Of a stretch of 64,000 nt of DNA, positions 61,041 through 64,000 are shown in pieces; the stretch's first letter is position 1, and every line of letters begins with the position of its first letter. The notes under the pieces are model-generated. The model searched no databases. It was not told the DNA's origin and saw nothing but the letters and a program-made list of their open reading frames with translations. Origin of the DNA: Acidobacteriota bacterium. GTDB taxonomy: Bacteria > Acidobacteriota > Terriglobia > Terriglobales > Acidobacteriaceae. The position numbers and the translations under genes were made by a program. The DNA lies in assembly GCA_018268895.1 (NCBI GenBank), contig JAFDVP010000013.1, forward strand, positions 124,001 through 188,000, in the 5' to 3' direction.

Positions 61041-61114
61041 TTGAAGTTCAGCTTCGTAAAGAAGTACCTGAAGATTTTTTGAAGTTCAGCAGTAAGAAGG
61101 TTTTGAAAGTTTAG
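61039..61114. repeat. Degenerate tandem repeat in the atpG-atpD gap
   Basis: TTTTGAAGTTCAGC at 61039 and 61077 and TTTTGAAAGTTTAGC at 61101, spaced 38 and 24 nt. Confidence 0.55.
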
Positions 61115-61124
61115 CTTCTAGGTA

Positions 61125-61188
61125 GGCCAGGGCTTCAGCCCTGGCATTCTCGGGGCGCAAAAGAAAACGGGGCTTTAGCCCCTGGGGT
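61125..61188. repeat. Module B, copy 1 (atpG-atpD gap)
   Basis: GCCAGGGCTTCAGCCCTGGC hairpin, ATTCTCGGGGC, then GGGGCTTTAGCCCC hairpin and TGGGGT. It is matched at 62837-62903. Confidence 0.8.
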
Positions 61189-61230
61189 ATCCAAGGATAC
61201 CCGCAGAAGTTCAGGAACACAGAGAGACCT

Positions 61231-62673
<1,443 letters not shown>

Positions 62674-62718
62674 CGATCGACGTTGGCGGCCGTCGCATGG
62701 CCGCCAGCTACGTTTCGC

Positions 62719-62805
62719 AGTTGTTGCACTTTTGAAGTCGCATCTTTGAAGTTGTTGCATCTTTAGGAGTCATTGCATCTTTAGAAGTTGTTGCAACGTT
62801 CGAGC
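62719..62805. repeat. Degenerate ~18-nt tandem repeat in the atpD-atpC gap
   Basis: Units of the form TTGTTGCATCTTTAGAAG begin at 62721, 62752, 62770 and 62788; one shortened unit lies at 62738. Confidence 0.65.
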
Positions 62806-62836
62806 ATTGCTTTGATGGAGTTGTTGCTTCCAGGAA

Positions 62837-62903
62837 TGCCAAGGCTTCAGCCTTGGCATTCTCTGGGGCCATCGAAGAAAAATGGGGCTTTAGCCCCTGG
62901 GGT
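62837..62903. repeat. Module B, copy 2 (atpD-atpC gap)
   Basis: TGCCAAGGCTTCAGCCTTGGCA hairpin (11-bp arms, part shown: TGCCAAGGC), ATTCTCTGGGGC, then GGGGCTTTAGCCCC and TGGGGT. Confidence 0.8.
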
Positions 62904-62917
62904 TTCAAAACTGTTTT

Positions 62918-63007
62918 GTTAAGGGCACGGCTGGCAGCCCAGGGTTTTCGCCTTGGGTCTCCGTCCCGCAAAGAATCAAGCAAGAAAGGGGCTTTAGCCC
63001 CTGAGGT
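62918..63007. repeat. Module A, copy 2; its end is the atpC Shine-Dalgarno
   Basis: GTTAAGGGC, CCCAGGGTTTTCGCCTTGGG, GTCTCCGT and GGGGCTTTAGCCCC, then TGAGGT. GAGG (63003-63006) is 6 nt before the atpC ATG. Confidence 0.8.
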
Positions 63008-63012
63008 CCAAG

Positions 63013-63444
63013 ATGGCTGAACAAAACCAATCCGGACTCCTCGCCGTCCGTCTCGTCACACCGGACCGCGTCCTCCTGGACGCGACCGCCGAGGCCGTCG
63101 AGCTTCCGTCGATGTCGGGCTACCTCGAGGCCCTCTACGGCCACGCACCGCTGCTCGCCGAGCTGAGCGCGGGGGAAGTCCGCCTGCACGGCGGCACCTC
63201 TGGCGACCAGAAATTCTTCGTCGCCTGGGGATTCGTCGAGGTGCTCCCGGAGCGTGTCACCATCCTCGCCGAGACGGCCATGCACCCCAACGAGATCAAT
63301 GTCGCCGAGGCGAAGGAGGAGCTCGCCGAGGGCGAGAAGCTCTGGAACGAGGCCGGCGACGACGGCCAGAAGTACGACGAGGCCAACGCCATCACTCGCC
63401 AGGCAGAGGAGAAGATCGCCTCCGCCGAGCGCAACGGCCACTAG
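63013..63444 (+). CDS. atpC: ATP synthase F1 subunit epsilon
   Basis: 143 residues. The beta-sandwich N-terminal domain is LAVRLVTPDRVLLDATAEAV, ELPSMSGYLEALYGHAPLLA and FFVAWGFVEVLPERVTILAE, and the C-terminal helical pair is AEAKEELAEGEKLWNE and ANAITRQAEEKIASAE. It links the rotor and regulates ATP hydrolysis. Its ribosome-binding site is the end of repeat module A. A terminator follows 29 nt after the stop. Confidence 0.95.
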   Translation: MAEQNQSGLLAVRLVTPDRVLLDATAEAVELPSMSGYLEALYGHAPLLAELSAGEVRLHGGTSGDQKFFVAWGFVEVLPERVTILAETAMHPNEINVAEAKEELAEGEKLWNEAGDDGQKYDEANAITRQAEEKIASAERNGH

Positions 63445-63473
63445 ATTTCCCTGTTATACCTTTCCTTTCGAGA

Positions 63474-63495
63474 AGCCGCCCCTCACCGGGCGGCT
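63474..63495 (+). terminator. Rho-independent terminator of the ATP synthase operon
   Basis: AGCCGCCC / GGGCGGCT (8 bp, loop of 6) followed by CTTTTTTCTC. Confidence 0.9.
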
Positions 63496-63567
63496 CTTTT
63501 TTCTCGATAAAGGAAGCGCTGCCGCTAATGCGTGGGATGAACTCCATCTCACCCCGCCACGGTTTGT

Positions 63568-63670
63568 ACTCTCACTTATTTGTCATCCTGAGCGGAGCTC
63601 GAACCTTATAACTCTCACTTATTTGTCATCCTGAGCGGAGCGTAGCGAAGTCGAAGGACCTGCATTTTGC
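63568..63670. repeat. Partial and full REP copies in direct duplication
   Basis: A 31-bp identical segment starting ACTCTCACTTATTTGTCATC occurs at 63568-63598 and 63611-63641. Only the second runs on to GTCGAAGGACCTGCATTTTGC. Confidence 0.8.
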
Positions 63671-63705
63671 ATCGCTCGCCCGCCGCTGAATAGGCAGGCC
63701 CGCGT

Positions 63706-63744
63706 GTCATTCCGAGCGTAGCCGGGCAATCCCCGTATTCTGCC
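63706..63744. repeat. REP-type repeat, GTCATTC subtype
   Basis: GTCATTCCGAGCGTAGCCGG ... CAATCCCCGTATTCTGCC, the relative of 22952 and 39819. Confidence 0.7.
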
Positions 63745-63854
63745 GAAGCAGCGATCCTCTCTCATTTTGGTAAGCGCCAATAACCGATTCCGCACCTCCG
63801 CTCTCAAGTCGTCCCCTCCCGCGCCGATAGGTGCGGGTAAGGACGGCACCTCAC

Positions 63855-64000
63855 ATGAAACCGCAGAGCAATCTTGCAGGCGCACTCGTCATCGCAATAT
63901 CAGTCTTCTCAGCCTCGGCGCAGACACCAAACAGCCGAGACCCGCTCGTCGCTTCAACCGGCGTGCCGTCGCGCTTTATAACGGAGAGCCGCGACGCGTC
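63855..64000 (+). CDS. Exported protein, N-terminal part (partial)
   Basis: ATG 63855 starts a frame open to the window edge (48 full codons). A signal peptide is evident (SNLAGALVIAISVFSASAQ) followed by a polar region. AAGGA lies 11 nt upstream. The family cannot be judged from so short a piece. Confidence 0.6.
   Translation, partial: MKPQSNLAGALVIAISVFSASAQTPNSRDPLVASTGVPSRFITESRDA

Larger units (their letters stand above)
62674..63012. other. Repeat-filled gap between atpD and atpC
   Basis: 339 nt without a gene, unusual inside an ATP synthase operon. It contains a short palindrome (TGGCGGCC / GGCCGCCA at the 5' end), degenerate 18-nt tandem repeats, module B and module A. The last bases form the atpC ribosome-binding site. 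Confidence 0.7.
63496..63854. other. Repeat-rich gap after the ATP synthase operon
   Basis: About 360 nt without a gene. It has two tandem REP copies (the first truncated), a third REP of the GTCATTC subtype and the upstream region of the gene at 63855. Confidence 0.65.

Overview
The window reads as a chromosomal segment of an Acidobacteriota genome, most likely class Terriglobia (Granulicella/Terriglobus/Edaphobacter type). The base composition is fairly GC-rich with strong GC3 bias. The cell envelope is Gram-negative (kdsC, waaA, lpxK and a heptosyltransferase-type gene). Two further signs are an Oar-like TonB-dependent receptor with an N-terminal carboxypeptidase-regulatory domain, and a neighbouring protein of the 'VWFA-related Acidobacterial domain' family. 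This taxonomic call is inference from gene content. No rRNA, tRNA, CRISPR array, prophage or intact IS element was seen.

Layout. 1-5 kb: the end of an AdoCbl-dependent ribonucleotide reductase, an AT-rich OLD-family ATPase/nuclease gene, a broken REP-associated transposase, three small exported proteins and kdsC. 5-10 kb: the giant helicase Lhr with a tiny cysteine-rich DUF5522 partner. 10-17.5 kb (minus strand): DUF5666 protein, TonB receptor, VWFA protein and TPR protein, probably one envelope locus. 17.7-23 kb: a VIT1-type transporter and ergothioneine genes egtB and egtD, separated by a ThuA-like and a YVTN-propeller gene. 23-32 kb (minus): moaC-moeA, a TPR protein, then a long run waaA-lpxK-GT9-ICMT-DUF3108-DUF2007-queC. 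32-45 kb: small exported and GNAT genes, trmFO, two cyclophilins, an M19 dipeptidase, guaB, DUF503-rbfA-nrnA, a GT39 transferase and a two-domain GNAT. 45-49 kb: a DinB protein, fabI and a peroxide-defence set (Fur/PerR-type regulator, ahpC, ahpD). 49-56 kb: an M28 peptidase, a propeller lipoprotein, an SH3 lipoprotein, a DegT aminotransferase, hfq and hflX. 56-63.5 kb: an ATP synthase operon b-b-delta-alpha-gamma-beta-epsilon lacking subunits a and c. The right edge cuts a new exported-protein gene.

The least ordinary content is the repeat DNA. (i) A REP family beginning GTCATYCYGAGCG occurs about nine times. One copy lies in frame inside trmFO, one supplies the hflX stop codon and one borders the M28 peptidase stop. 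(ii) A hairpin family framed by GCCCCAT and GGTGGGA keeps its pairing although the stem sequence differs in each copy. (iii) GGGCCGAAGGCCC/CCTGGG hairpins lie between ahpC and ahpD and beside the DinB gene. (iv) Two modules lie in both gaps around atpD, in opposite order, and one supplies the apparent Shine-Dalgarno of atpC. Several genes also have a -10-like hexamer only 5-7 nt before the start codon and no Shine-Dalgarno, which suggests leaderless mRNAs. A 59-residue Tyr-rich membrane protein gene (33461-33640) and a signal peptide upstream of any normal start codon (DUF3108 gene) are easily missed in annotation.
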